Shown: one piece after another, positions 53,856-62,153 of the stretch
Layout of the letters: each line of letters starts with the position of its first letter
How positions within the stretch are numbered: the stretch's first letter is position 1
NCBI GenBank assembly: GCA_964251665.1
Contig: CAXUKO010000020.1
Coordinates: 44,375-108,374, forward strand
Length of the DNA: 64,000 nucleotides
DNA from: JBBQLG01 sp964251665
Lineage (GTDB): Bacteria; Bacteroidota; Bacteroidia; Cytophagales; Spirosomataceae
Direction of reading: 5' to 3'
Made by a program: the position numbers and the translations under genes
The notes under the pieces: model-generated
Told to the model about the DNA's origin: nothing
Databases searched by the model: none
The model's input: only the letters and a program-made list of their open reading frames with translations

Positions 53856-53896
53856 TTTTCACACAACCGCTTACATACCTGTTAAACTTTTTCAAT

Positions 53897-54253
53897 ATGA
53901 AAACGAATAAGTGGAAACTCGCACTGCTGGTCTGGTCGGCCATGTTTCCGTTCAGCACCGTCATCAGCTACGGGCTGGCCTGGCTTTCCTTCCCGGCCCA
54001 GTGGCCCCTGGTAGCCCGGACCTTCTGCCTGACGGGTATGCTGGTACCTTTTATGGTGTTCGGAGCCTTGCCATTCCTGACTCGACGCTTTCAGCGCTGG
54101 CTACAGATGCCTGATCGTGACAACGGTAACTGGAAGGGCCAGACTACAGGAACAACCGCTGCCCAGCGAAATGACCCGGATCACCCGGAGAGGACTAGCC
54201 TGGACACTTTCAGCGCTTACCCGCGCCTGACAACAAACGGGGTTAAGGCCTAA
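53897..54253 (+). CDS. Small two-helix membrane protein
   Basis: The 118-residue protein has two hydrophobic helices (about 7-32 and 40-62) and a polar, Thr/Arg-rich tail of about 50 residues. It lies 41 bp after the DUF3179 gene and is probably the last gene of that operon, followed by a hairpin (54239-54264). The function is unknown; similar short proteins sit near redox genes in other Bacteroidota. Confidence 0.6.
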   Translation: MKTNKWKLALLVWSAMFPFSTVISYGLAWLSFPAQWPLVARTFCLTGMLVPFMVFGALPFLTRRFQRWLQMPDRDNGNWKGQTTGTTAAQRNDPDHPERTSLDTFSAYPRLTTNGVKA

Positions 54254-54264
54254 GCCCCAACCCC
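54239..54264. terminator. Hairpin overlapping the end of the two-helix gene
   Basis: GGGGTT (54239-54244) pairs with AACCCC (54259-54264), and inner GGC/GCC bases extend the stem. ATTTTAT follows. It separates the plus-strand operon from the minus-strand heptad-repeat gene. Confidence 0.45.
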
Positions 54265-54309
54265 ATTTTATGGCCTTGATCAAACAGATTTGACAGCTGT
54301 CGACCAGCA

Positions 54310-54561
54310 TTACTTTTTCAGCAGGTTCAGAATCGTCTCTTGGTTAGCCAGAATAGCGTCCAGGGTCTGCTGATTTTTAAGAATGTGATCCTGGTTTCCC
54401 AGAATTGACTCCTGATTTTTGATGATGGTATCCTGATTTTTCAGAATAGATTCCAGACTGTGCTGATTTTGCAGAATAGACTCCTGATTTTTGAGAATGT
54501 GTTCCTGATTGCTCAGAATGGACTCCTGGTTTTGGAGGACCTGATCGTCGGCAGCGGCCAT
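54310..54561 (-). CDS. Heptad-repeat coiled-coil protein (ILxNQxx repeats)
   Basis: The 83-residue protein from ATG 54561 is almost wholly made of a 7-residue repeat, as in NQESILSNQEHILKNQESIL, with two 10-residue variants (HSLESILKN, QTLDAILAN). Ile/Leu at the a/d positions predicts a long coiled coil, with Asn-Gln on the polar face. No signal peptide is present. The DNA shows the repeat as a 21-bp unit around TCCTGATTTTTNAGAAT, so it probably expanded by slippage. The frame extends to 54711, but that leader is non-repetitive and overlaps the exporter's 5' region. Confidence 0.6.
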   Translation of the reverse strand: MAAADDQVLQNQESILSNQEHILKNQESILQNQHSLESILKNQDTIIKNQESILGNQDHILKNQQTLDAILANQETILNLLKK

Positions 54562-54689
54562 AGCGAGAATGGGTTGATGGTTAAGAATTAATGAGAAAAG
54601 TCGGCCAGCAACCATGCTGGTCGGCGCGTAACAATAACTGCCGATATCTTTTTTTGTTTGCCCCGGTTCACTTATCTCGTATCCTGCCG

Positions 54690-55688
54690 ATGACGACCAA
54701 TCCTCCAGCACAACCCGCTCGCCGACAGCCGGTTCTGTATGTTGTTTTTCTGATTAGTGTGCTCAGCGCCTGGGGCTGGTATGTTTCGACGCTACCGGAT
54801 ATTAGCGTATTAACCCGCCGATGGGCGGCTGCCTTGACGATGGTGTTCGGCTCCTTTATTGCTGGCTCGAGTCCCGAGGGAAGTGCCGCTATTTCGTACC
54901 CGGTTTTTACCCTGCTGCTGAAGATTCCCCCGCCGGTAGCGCGCAATTTCTCGTTTGCCATTCAGAGCATCGGTATGACCTCGGCCTCGCTGCTGATTCT
55001 GGGACTGCGCGTCCGGGTTGACTGGAACTACATCCGCTATGTAACCCTGGGCGGGGTGTTTGGGCTGGTGCTGGGCACCTATTACGTTGTCCCGCTCATT
55101 TCGCCCGTGGCGGCTAAACTATTTTTTGTTTCGCTCTGGTTGAGTTTTGGTATTACCCTCTGGCGCGAAAACCGGAAAGCAACCCGGCGGGTGGGTGATG
55201 CCATCGACCCGTTTGGTCCCCCGGATCAGGTCCGGCTGGCGCTATTCGGGCTGGTCGGGGGCATTATCTCGTCTATTTTTGGGACAGGCATCAATATCTT
55301 CACCTTTTGTCTGGTCACGATTTATTACCGGCTCAACGAAAAAGTGGCTACTCCATCGTCGGTCATCATCATGACCATCGAAACCCTGCTGGGCTTTTTT
55401 CTGCACGCCGGCATACTGGGTGATTTTAGCCGGGAGTCGTTCGAGTTATGGCTGACCTGCATTCCGGTCGTTGTTTTCTTTGCGCCATTGGGGGCGTTTG
55501 TCATTACCAAACTACCCCGTCACCTGATAGCCCGGCTGCTCTACGGGATTTTGTTTGTCCAGTTTATCGGAGCCATCGTCGTTATCCGTCCCTCGGCTTC
55601 TCAGGGGCTTTTTTGCGCCCTGACGCTGGCAGCGGGCCTGGGGTTATTTGCCTACATCGCCCGCTTACGGCGCCGTGTTGCCGGTTAA
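54690..55688 (+). CDS. TauE/SafE (TSUP) family sulfite/sulfonate exporter-like protein
   Basis: From ATG 54690 the product is 332 residues with about 8 membrane helices. The duplicated family motif is seen in FGSFIAGSSPEGSAAISYPV and again in GLVGGIISSIFGTGINIFTF. TSUP members export sulfite, sulfoacetate or related organosulfur acids. The gene lies on a different strand and operon from the sulfite oxidase, but fits a shared sulfur theme. An in-frame start further upstream (54591) overlaps the coiled-coil gene and lacks similarity. Confidence 0.83.
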   Translation: MTTNPPAQPARRQPVLYVVFLISVLSAWGWYVSTLPDISVLTRRWAAALTMVFGSFIAGSSPEGSAAISYPVFTLLLKIPPPVARNFSFAIQSIGMTSASLLILGLRVRVDWNYIRYVTLGGVFGLVLGTYYVVPLISPVAAKLFFVSLWLSFGITLWRENRKATRRVGDAIDPFGPPDQVRLALFGLVGGIISSIFGTGINIFTFCLVTIYYRLNEKVATPSSVIIMTIETLLGFFLHAGILGDFSRESFELWLTCIPVVVFFAPLGAFVITKLPRHLIARLLYGILFVQFIGAIVVIRPSASQGLFCALTLAAGLGLFAYIARLRRRVAG

Positions 55689-55695
55689 TCGCCTG

Positions 55696-56253
55696 CTACT
55701 TCAGGTGATTGTATCCCTGAGCGAGTCGGTTATAGCCGTTAGTCGTGATGCGCTCACCGAGTTTGGCGTAGAATGCCGGATCGGCGGGGGTTACGCTTGC
55801 CGTGCCATCGACGTATTTGTTGTAGAGACAAAACAGAGCCGCAATCAGAACCGTGTCGTGAATTTCGCGGTCGGTAGCCCCGGCGGCTTTCGCCCGCGCC
55901 ACCGCTTCAGCGCTTACATCCCGGCCGCTCTTCTGCACTAAAGCCGCTAGGTGCAGGAGTGCTTTCAGCTTGTCGGATACCGGGGCCGACTCATAATCCT
56001 GCTTGACCAGTTCGCAGGTGTCGGTATCGCCGAGCAGGATATTAGCTGCGGCCGTATGGGCCGTAGTGCAAAACCGGCACTCATTGCGGTGCGATACCAG
56101 CGAGGCAATCAACTCGCGCTCCCCTTCAGTTAATGTGGATTCACCGCGCAGCAAGATTTGGGTGAGTTCGCGGATGGGCCCGGCAGAATCAGGGCGGTAT
56201 TCGAGCAGGCCGGTAATGCCCGGCAGGTGGGCTTCGAGGGGTATGTGCGGCAC
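55696..56253 (-). CDS. AhpD-like/carboxymuconolactone decarboxylase-family protein (copy 3)
   Basis: The 185-residue protein opens like copy 1 (MPHIPLEAHLPGITGLLEYR) and has the redox motif CRFCTTAH with the C-terminal helix EIHDTVLIAALFCLYNKYVD. It is on the minus strand, convergent with the TSUP exporter 8 bp away, so it has its own promoter in the 233-bp gap to the right. The three copies share a common origin, and copy 3 is the most separated. Confidence 0.87.
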   Translation of the reverse strand: MPHIPLEAHLPGITGLLEYRPDSAGPIRELTQILLRGESTLTEGERELIASLVSHRNECRFCTTAHTAAANILLGDTDTCELVKQDYESAPVSDKLKALLHLAALVQKSGRDVSAEAVARAKAAGATDREIHDTVLIAALFCLYNKYVDGTASVTPADPAFYAKLGERITTNGYNRLAQGYNHLK

Positions 56254-56486
56254 AGGGCTTCAGGGATTAGTAGGACTATACGGGTAAAGATACTGCATAA
56301 ATCAACGGGAGAGCCGCTGATTGGTTGGTAAATGATAGGTCCCTGGCATTCATGAAGGCAATACTTTTGCTCAGATTCTCGGTAGGTTACTTGTTGAAAC
56401 TTTTGAACTGCAAACTTGGTATTCGTCGCTGATTTTGTGACTTATTACTGACATTGGCATTTACTTTGATTGAGTTATAGGTAGTT

Positions 56487-57035
56487 ATGCTACACCGATC
56501 ACTCATCCTTGGCTTGTTTATACTTCTCGTTTGTCATACCATGGCCTGGGTCCTGGTGAGTGTAGGCGGTTGGTGGCAGGCGGAGCATGACTTATCGGAG
56601 CAAATATTGGTTCATCACTCAGTAGATAATATAGTCGAGTTTCAGTTCTCACTCAGCCACACGACCGATGGACCCAATATAGCCCATACCACCGAAGATG
56701 GATTTAGCTACCGGGGCCACTATTACAACGTCGTTAGTCTGGTGATTCTGCAGGATACCCTGCACATCGCCGGCCTGGAATTAACCAGCCACTCTTTCTG
56801 GCAGAGCGACTTACTGGCCTTTCTTCATAACCACCTCAATGCTTCCTCCGACACCGACCATAAAGCCAGTCAACTCCTGAAATTGTTACTCAAGGAATAC
56901 GTACCGAACCTACACCTTACCCTTCAGTTTTTGCGCTGGTTCTGGCGCGAATTAATTCAAATTCCAGATGGGCGGTTTGCCCTTTTTACCCGTTCCGTAC
57001 CCATTCATTGTCCTCCGCCCCGACGGCTTGCTTGA
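56487..57035 (+). CDS. Membrane-anchored protein of unknown family, paralogue B
   Basis: The 182-residue protein has an N-terminal hydrophobic helix (LILGLFILLVCHTMAWVLVS) and the same conserved blocks as paralogue A: WWQAEHDLSEQ, NIVEFQ, DGFSYRGHYYNVVSL, DTLHIAGLE, DHKASQLLKLLLKEY and HCPPP at the end. It precedes a haloperoxidase-fold gene instead of a TonB receptor. A TACTTTG element at 56462-56468 lies 19 nt before the start and resembles the -7 promoter element. Confidence 0.65.
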   Translation: MLHRSLILGLFILLVCHTMAWVLVSVGGWWQAEHDLSEQILVHHSVDNIVEFQFSLSHTTDGPNIAHTTEDGFSYRGHYYNVVSLVILQDTLHIAGLELTSHSFWQSDLLAFLHNHLNASSDTDHKASQLLKLLLKEYVPNLHLTLQFLRWFWRELIQIPDGRFALFTRSVPIHCPPPRRLA

Positions 57036-57215
57036 TAGGTGCCATATTCATCAGGCTCGGTACTTTATCCGCCCCATGCATTTCATATGCTTTTTTCGAC
57101 GTCAAGGCGGCAGTGCCTTCTGCTCGTTGTTGACCAGCCGTACCTGAGTCTGTAAGGGGCAGGGCAAATTATACCTACTTACTTAGTTTCATTTTATACT
57201 GTAAACCGTACAAAC

Positions 57216-58619
57216 ATGAATCGTTTTACTCTTTCGAGACTCTATATAGTTCTTATAGTCAGCCTTATCGGTCGCATTGGCCGTATCGGGTTAGTTGCGC
57301 TGCTCTGGGTGGCTGCGGCCTGTCAGTCTACTAAGGACGGCGTCACCCCGACGCCCGGCGCAGCCATAACCGATGCGTCCGTGGCGACAAAGTGGATGGA
57401 TGTTTTTCTGGATGTGGAGCGGTACGCGCCCGGCTACCGCCCACCGGTTGCCGCCCGCGCGCTGGGCTATGTTGGGCTGGCCGCTTATGAAACCGTTGCC
57501 CCGGGCTCGGCGAAATACCAGTCGATTGCCAATCGGTTCGCCGGGCTTACAGTACCGAAGGTTGAAACCGGGAAATCGTATCGCTGGGATGTGGCCGTCA
57601 ACGAGACTTATTACGCGATGATGAAAGCCTTTTTTCCCCACGTTGTCGATACCGATAAAGCCAAAATCGAGGTTTTATACGCCCAATTGACCCCAACAAC
57701 CGGCGCAGCCGATGAGTTGAACCGCTCTAAAAAGTTTGGTCAGGAGATGGCTGCGGCTGTGATTGCGTATGCTAAAACCGATGTGGCGGGCGATGCCGCT
57801 TACCTGCGCAACCAGCCAACTGATTATGTGCCCCCGACCGGCGCAGGTAAATGGCAACCTTCAGCCCCGGATTTTGGTCGGGCGCTGTTACCGTACTGGG
57901 GCAAGGTCAGAACCTTTGTGGCTAGCGAAAGCGATAAGCTGGCGAAATCTCCGCTTGCCTACAGTACGGGAACCACCTCGCCGTTGTTTGCCCAGGGGCT
58001 GGAGATTTATACGGCAACGGTTCCGATCAATAAAGACCAGCAATGGATAGCCGAGTTTTGGAGCGATGATATTTATAAACTGACCTTCGAGCCGGCCGGT
58101 CGCTGGTTAGCCATTGCCCAACAGGTGGTGCGTAAAGAGAATGTACCGCTGGACAAGGCTGCCTACACCTATGCCAAAGTAGGGATTGGCCTGAGTGACA
58201 TTGGGGTAGCCTGCTGGAATACCAAGTACACCTATAATGTAGAGCGTCCGTTAGCCTATATCCGGCGTACCATCGACCCCACCTGGCGTACCCGGCTGAA
58301 TAACCCCCTCACGGTTGTCGAGGGGGTCACTCCGCCCTTTCCGGCTTATCCGTCCGGGCATTCGTGTTTTGGGGCGGTAGCCGCCGAAGTGCTGACCAGC
58401 ATCTACGGGCCGGATTATGCTATGACCGACCGCTGCCATGAAGGCCGCACCGAGTTTAATGGGACTCCCCGGAGCTTTAACAGTTTCTATGAGATGGCTC
58501 AGGAGAATGCTTACTCACGGATTCCGCTGGGGGTTCATTACCGGATGGACTGTGAAGAAGGGTTACGAATGGGATACGCTATTGGCCGCAAAGTGAATCA
58601 ACTTGCCTGGGAGAAATGA
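57216..58619 (+). CDS. Vanadium-dependent haloperoxidase / PAP2-fold protein (second)
   Basis: The 467-residue protein has an N-terminal signal whose AACQS could be a lipobox (cysteine near residue 36). The vanadate/phosphate pocket is shown by NVERPLAYIRR, YPSGHSCFGAVAAEVL and IPLGVHYRMDCEEGLRMGYA. It is longer than the copy at 8954 and clearly diverged. Whether it halogenates or removes phosphate cannot be told from sequence. It follows paralogue B by 181 bp. Confidence 0.83.
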   Translation: MNRFTLSRLYIVLIVSLIGRIGRIGLVALLWVAAACQSTKDGVTPTPGAAITDASVATKWMDVFLDVERYAPGYRPPVAARALGYVGLAAYETVAPGSAKYQSIANRFAGLTVPKVETGKSYRWDVAVNETYYAMMKAFFPHVVDTDKAKIEVLYAQLTPTTGAADELNRSKKFGQEMAAAVIAYAKTDVAGDAAYLRNQPTDYVPPTGAGKWQPSAPDFGRALLPYWGKVRTFVASESDKLAKSPLAYSTGTTSPLFAQGLEIYTATVPINKDQQWIAEFWSDDIYKLTFEPAGRWLAIAQQVVRKENVPLDKAAYTYAKVGIGLSDIGVACWNTKYTYNVERPLAYIRRTIDPTWRTRLNNPLTVVEGVTPPFPAYPSGHSCFGAVAAEVLTSIYGPDYAMTDRCHEGRTEFNGTPRSFNSFYEMAQENAYSRIPLGVHYRMDCEEGLRMGYAIGRKVNQLAWEK

Positions 58620-58658
58620 AGCGGCTGACCGAACGAGGCCAATCTGTAGAGTGGTTCT

Positions 58659-58994
58659 TTAAAACGGGTGAATATCGTCGTACACCATGAAAACGGCCGT
58701 AAAGTGCTGCAGATTTTCGTAGCCAACCACGTAAGAAATCTCGGCAATTGACTGGTGACTCAACACCAGTAAATCGCGCGCACTAGCCAGCCTCTGGCCA
58801 TTCAAATAGCCGAATACGGCCCTGTTCTGGTTATGCACGGGCCTTGCTGCGTTAGCCGCATTGATGCTCTTCAACGGAATCGAAACGGGGCCTTGTCCGG
58901 AAAATCGGTCGGGGCAGCTATTCCTATAATACCCAGCGAAGGAACTCTCAGCTAATATCTGGCATGATTTTCGTTTTAGGAGAGTAAGCTGCAT
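58659..58994 (-). pseudogene. AraC-family regulator remnant
   Basis: The C-terminal half reads like the second HTH of an AraC regulator: YLNGQRLASARDLLVLSHQS, then IAEISYVVGYENLQHFTAVF (58814-58689). The first HTH and the N-terminal domain are missing; the region before it looks degenerate and the C-terminus is altered after HFTAVF. No promoter is apparent. It appears to be a decayed gene trapped between the haloperoxidase and paralogue C. Confidence 0.55.
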
Positions 58995-59009
58995 TATTCG
59001 ACTTATGCT

Positions 59010-59017
59010 TATTTTTG
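59010..59017 (+). promoter_or_regulatory. Bacteroidota-type -7 element (TATTTTTG)
   Basis: It fits TAnnTTTG and lies 22 nt before the TTG start of paralogue C, leaving a very short leader. A clear -33 element is not seen. Confidence 0.4.
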
Positions 59018-59039
59018 TGAAATATTATGTTGTACCCGG

Positions 59040-59579
59040 TTGAAAAAACTTGTCCCTATTGGTCTGGTTGCCTTATTACTTTATCACACGCTGGCTTATG
59101 TGCTGGTGTGCCTGAGTATGCGGTGGCAGGCCGAAAATGACCTGTCGGAAAAGCTGCTGGTTTACCGCTCAACCGATAGCCTGGTTGAGTTTCAGATTCC
59201 GCTCAACGATAAACCGGATGCCAAAGCCATCGCCTGTACCCCATCCGATGGTTTTGGCTATAACGGGCACTACTATGGAATAGTCAGTTTGGAGCTTCGT
59301 GGGGATACCCTGTTTGTGGCTGGTCTGGAAGTGAAGAGCCAATCATTCTGGCCCGCTAACCTGTTGTCATTTTTGACCGATCACCTGATTGACGGCGACA
59401 ACTCACATCGAAAGGCTACTCAATTTCTAAAAGGACTACTGAAAGATTACTCTCCTCACTCCTCCGACATCTTTTGTTTTGGGTCGCTTTCCTGGCAGGA
59501 AACCAGTCGCATTTCTGACCGCCCATTCGGCTGGATTCAGACCATTTTACTAGTCGATTCACCCCCTCCCCAAGTATAA
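59040..59579 (+). CDS. Membrane-anchored protein of unknown family, paralogue C (TTG start)
   Basis: The 179-residue protein aligns with paralogues A and B from its first residue when TTG at 59040 is used as start; no in-frame ATG is near. It keeps RWQAENDLSEKLLVYRS, VEFQIPLNDKPD, DGFGYNGHYYGIVSLEL, DTLFVAGLE, RKATQFLKGLLKDYSPH and the C-terminal DSPPP. It precedes a TonB receptor by 177 bp, as paralogue A does. The family is unknown; see the finding on the trio. Confidence 0.65.
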   Translation: MKKLVPIGLVALLLYHTLAYVLVCLSMRWQAENDLSEKLLVYRSTDSLVEFQIPLNDKPDAKAIACTPSDGFGYNGHYYGIVSLELRGDTLFVAGLEVKSQSFWPANLLSFLTDHLIDGDNSHRKATQFLKGLLKDYSPHSSDIFCFGSLSWQETSRISDRPFGWIQTILLVDSPPPQV

Positions 59580-59756
59580 GCCGCATTTCCTATGGCCGGG
59601 CAACGCGTCCTGCCTATCCCATTATTTCCACAAGGGCAAGCTACGCCGTGCTTGTTGGGCTGTTCGGGTTTGCTCTTTACTGGTATAGTCAGCCAGGCAT
59701 TTGGTGCTGACGTGTGCTCTTTTCATCACGACTGTTGACAATCATTCCTATTTTCC

Positions 59757-61988
59757 ATGCAACCAAAGTTAAATTCTCCTAAAAAAGCTATGGCTGTTTC
59801 AGCGTTCACCGGCTGGCTGATCAGCCTATTCCTTGTCGGGTTAATACCACGAAGTATCGCTCAAAAGCAGCCAGCCACCGACTCATTGCGGACTCGTACC
59901 CTCAATGCCGTAACCGTCAAAGGCGTTCACCCAACCGTGGTTGAAACCCTGCCCGATGTGCATGGCACCTATCTGATGGGCGGCAAACGCAGCGAAGTCA
60001 TCCGGCTTTCGGACATTGACGCCAACATCGCCGAGAAGACTCCCCGGCAGGTATTTGCCCGCATTCCAGGTGTATTTGTCTATGACATGGACGGTACGGG
60101 CAACCAGATCAACATCGCCACGCGGGGGCTGGATCCCCACCGCTCCTGGGAAAACAACATCCGCCAGAATGGAGTCATCACCAACTCGGATATGTACGGC
60201 TACCCGGCCAGCCACTACTCCCCGCCGATGGAAAGCATCGAGCGGGTCGAACTGGTGCGGGGTACGGCCTCCCTGCAATACGGGGCGCAATTCGGTGGAA
60301 TGCTCAATTATGTCACTAGGCAGGCTGATACAACCCGCCGGTTTAGTTTTCAAACGGTGAATTCGGCAGGGTCTTACGGTTTGCTCAGCAGCTACAACGC
60401 CATTGGCGGCCGGGTAGGCAAATGGACCTACTACGCCTATTATTACCGGCGGCATTCGGATAGCTACCGGCAAAACAGCCGCTCCGACGCCCAGGCCCAG
60501 TTTGGCAGCCTGCACTACCAGGCGAGTCAGCGACTTGGCCTGACCGCCGAGTTGGGCCGTTCAACCTACACCTACCAGATTCCGGGGCCGCTGACTGATG
60601 CCATGTTTGCTCAGGACCCGCGTCAGTCGACCCGCAGCCGCAACTATTTCAATCCCGATATTTACATCCCGTCGCTAAAACTCGACTGGCAGCTCTCCGC
60701 CCGCACACGCCTGCTGTGGACTACGTCGGCCGTACTGGGTGCCCGCAACAGCGTGCAGCTCGATGCCTTTGCCACCGTGCCCGATACCATCAGCCGGGCC
60801 ACGGGGCAATATCGGGCACGGCAGGTGGATATTGATAACTTCAACAGTTACACTACCGAAGTCCGCCTGCTGCACCGCTATCACCTGGCTGGGGTAAAGG
60901 CTATACTGGCCGCCGGGGTCCAGTTGATCAGCACCGACCTGCACCGCCGACAGTTAGGGGTGGGTACTACGGCCAGCGACTTCGACCTCACGCTGACGAG
61001 TCCGTTCAAGCGTGACCTGCACTTCCGCACGAAGAACCTGGCTGCTTTCGCCGAAAGCCAGATCTACCTGACTCCCCGCCTGACGGTGTCGCCTGGTATT
61101 CGCATCGAAGACGGCTCGACGCTGATGCGGGGTACGATCAGTTACTACGATCCGCTCAATCTGCCGACCGATATTAGTCACCGTTTTGCCTTGCTGGGCG
61201 TGAACGCGCAGTACCGGGTTAACGAATTGGTGAAGGTATATGGAGGCTGGTCGCAGGCCTACCGGCCAATCGTGTTCAAAGACATCATTCCCACCTCGGT
61301 TTACGAGCGGATCGATAAAAACCTGAAGGATGCCTACGGCTACAACGCCGAAATCGGACTGGATGGCCGCTGGAAGGGGCTGCACTTGAACATCACTGTT
61401 TTTGATCTGTTGTACCGCAACCGGCTGGGTACGTTACTATTAACAAATCCCGACGGGTCTAACTACATCTTCCGAACCAACATCGGTGACAGCCGAAGCA
61501 CGGGTGTCGAAGCCCTGCTTGAGACCCAGCTACTTCGTACCAATACGTTTCTGCTGAGTGGCTTCACCTCGACAGCCTATAACAATGCCCGCTACATCGC
61601 GGGGCGGGTGTCGGCCGGCACCGAAAACCGGACGGTAACGGGTAACCAGGTGGAATCGGCCCCGCGCTGGACGAGCCGCAATGGGTTGACGGCCCGCTAC
61701 CGGACGGCCAGTATGACGCTGCAATACAGCTACGTTGCCCAGACGTTTTCCGACGCGTTGAATACGCCCACTCCCTCGGCCAACGGGGCGGTTGGTCCGG
61801 TACCAGCTTACAGCCTGTGGGATTTAAGCGGGACCTGGCGCATTAACCGGAGCGTCACGGTGCGGGGCAATGTCAATAACTTATTGAATAAACAATACTT
61901 CACCAAGCGGCCCACGTTTTATCCGGGTCCGGGCGTGTGGCCCTCTGACGGGCGTAGTGGGGTGTTGACTGTTGGCCTGACGATTTGA
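59757..61988 (+). CDS. TonB-dependent receptor (FecA-like, siderophore/metal type)
   Basis: The 743-residue protein has a signal peptide (about 1-35), then a short linker and a plug (about 50-185) with QVFARIPGVFVYDMDGTGNQ, IATRGLDPHRSWENNI and VELVRGTASLQYGAQFGGML. The barrel ends in YPGPGVWPSDGRSGVLTVGL. It lacks the CarboxypepD_reg domain found in the other receptors here. The plug's RGLDPHRS segment resembles ferric dicitrate-type receptors. The substrate is probably a metal chelate (family knowledge), but this is not proven. Confidence 0.88.
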   Translation: MQPKLNSPKKAMAVSAFTGWLISLFLVGLIPRSIAQKQPATDSLRTRTLNAVTVKGVHPTVVETLPDVHGTYLMGGKRSEVIRLSDIDANIAEKTPRQVFARIPGVFVYDMDGTGNQINIATRGLDPHRSWENNIRQNGVITNSDMYGYPASHYSPPMESIERVELVRGTASLQYGAQFGGMLNYVTRQADTTRRFSFQTVNSAGSYGLLSSYNAIGGRVGKWTYYAYYYRRHSDSYRQNSRSDAQAQFGSLHYQASQRLGLTAELGRSTYTYQIPGPLTDAMFAQDPRQSTRSRNYFNPDIYIPSLKLDWQLSARTRLLWTTSAVLGARNSVQLDAFATVPDTISRATGQYRARQVDIDNFNSYTTEVRLLHRYHLAGVKAILAAGVQLISTDLHRRQLGVGTTASDFDLTLTSPFKRDLHFRTKNLAAFAESQIYLTPRLTVSPGIRIEDGSTLMRGTISYYDPLNLPTDISHRFALLGVNAQYRVNELVKVYGGWSQAYRPIVFKDIIPTSVYERIDKNLKDAYGYNAEIGLDGRWKGLHLNITVFDLLYRNRLGTLLLTNPDGSNYIFRTNIGDSRSTGVEALLETQLLRTNTFLLSGFTSTAYNNARYIAGRVSAGTENRTVTGNQVESAPRWTSRNGLTARYRTASMTLQYSYVAQTFSDALNTPTPSANGAVGPVPAYSLWDLSGTWRINRSVTVRGNVNNLLNKQYFTKRPTFYPGPGVWPSDGRSGVLTVGLTI

Positions 61989-62153
61989 GAATAGAGCTAT
62001 CAGAGCCAAGTATGCTCCTTAATGATAGACTAAAAGGGTGATTTCTCCGGCACACTAAACGGCCCCAAAAGCGGCGGTTGGTCTCCGCAAGAGCAGCCTG
62101 ATAGATACCTGATTTAATCGGTACTGGACTTGCAACAGTATAGTGGAGATTTT

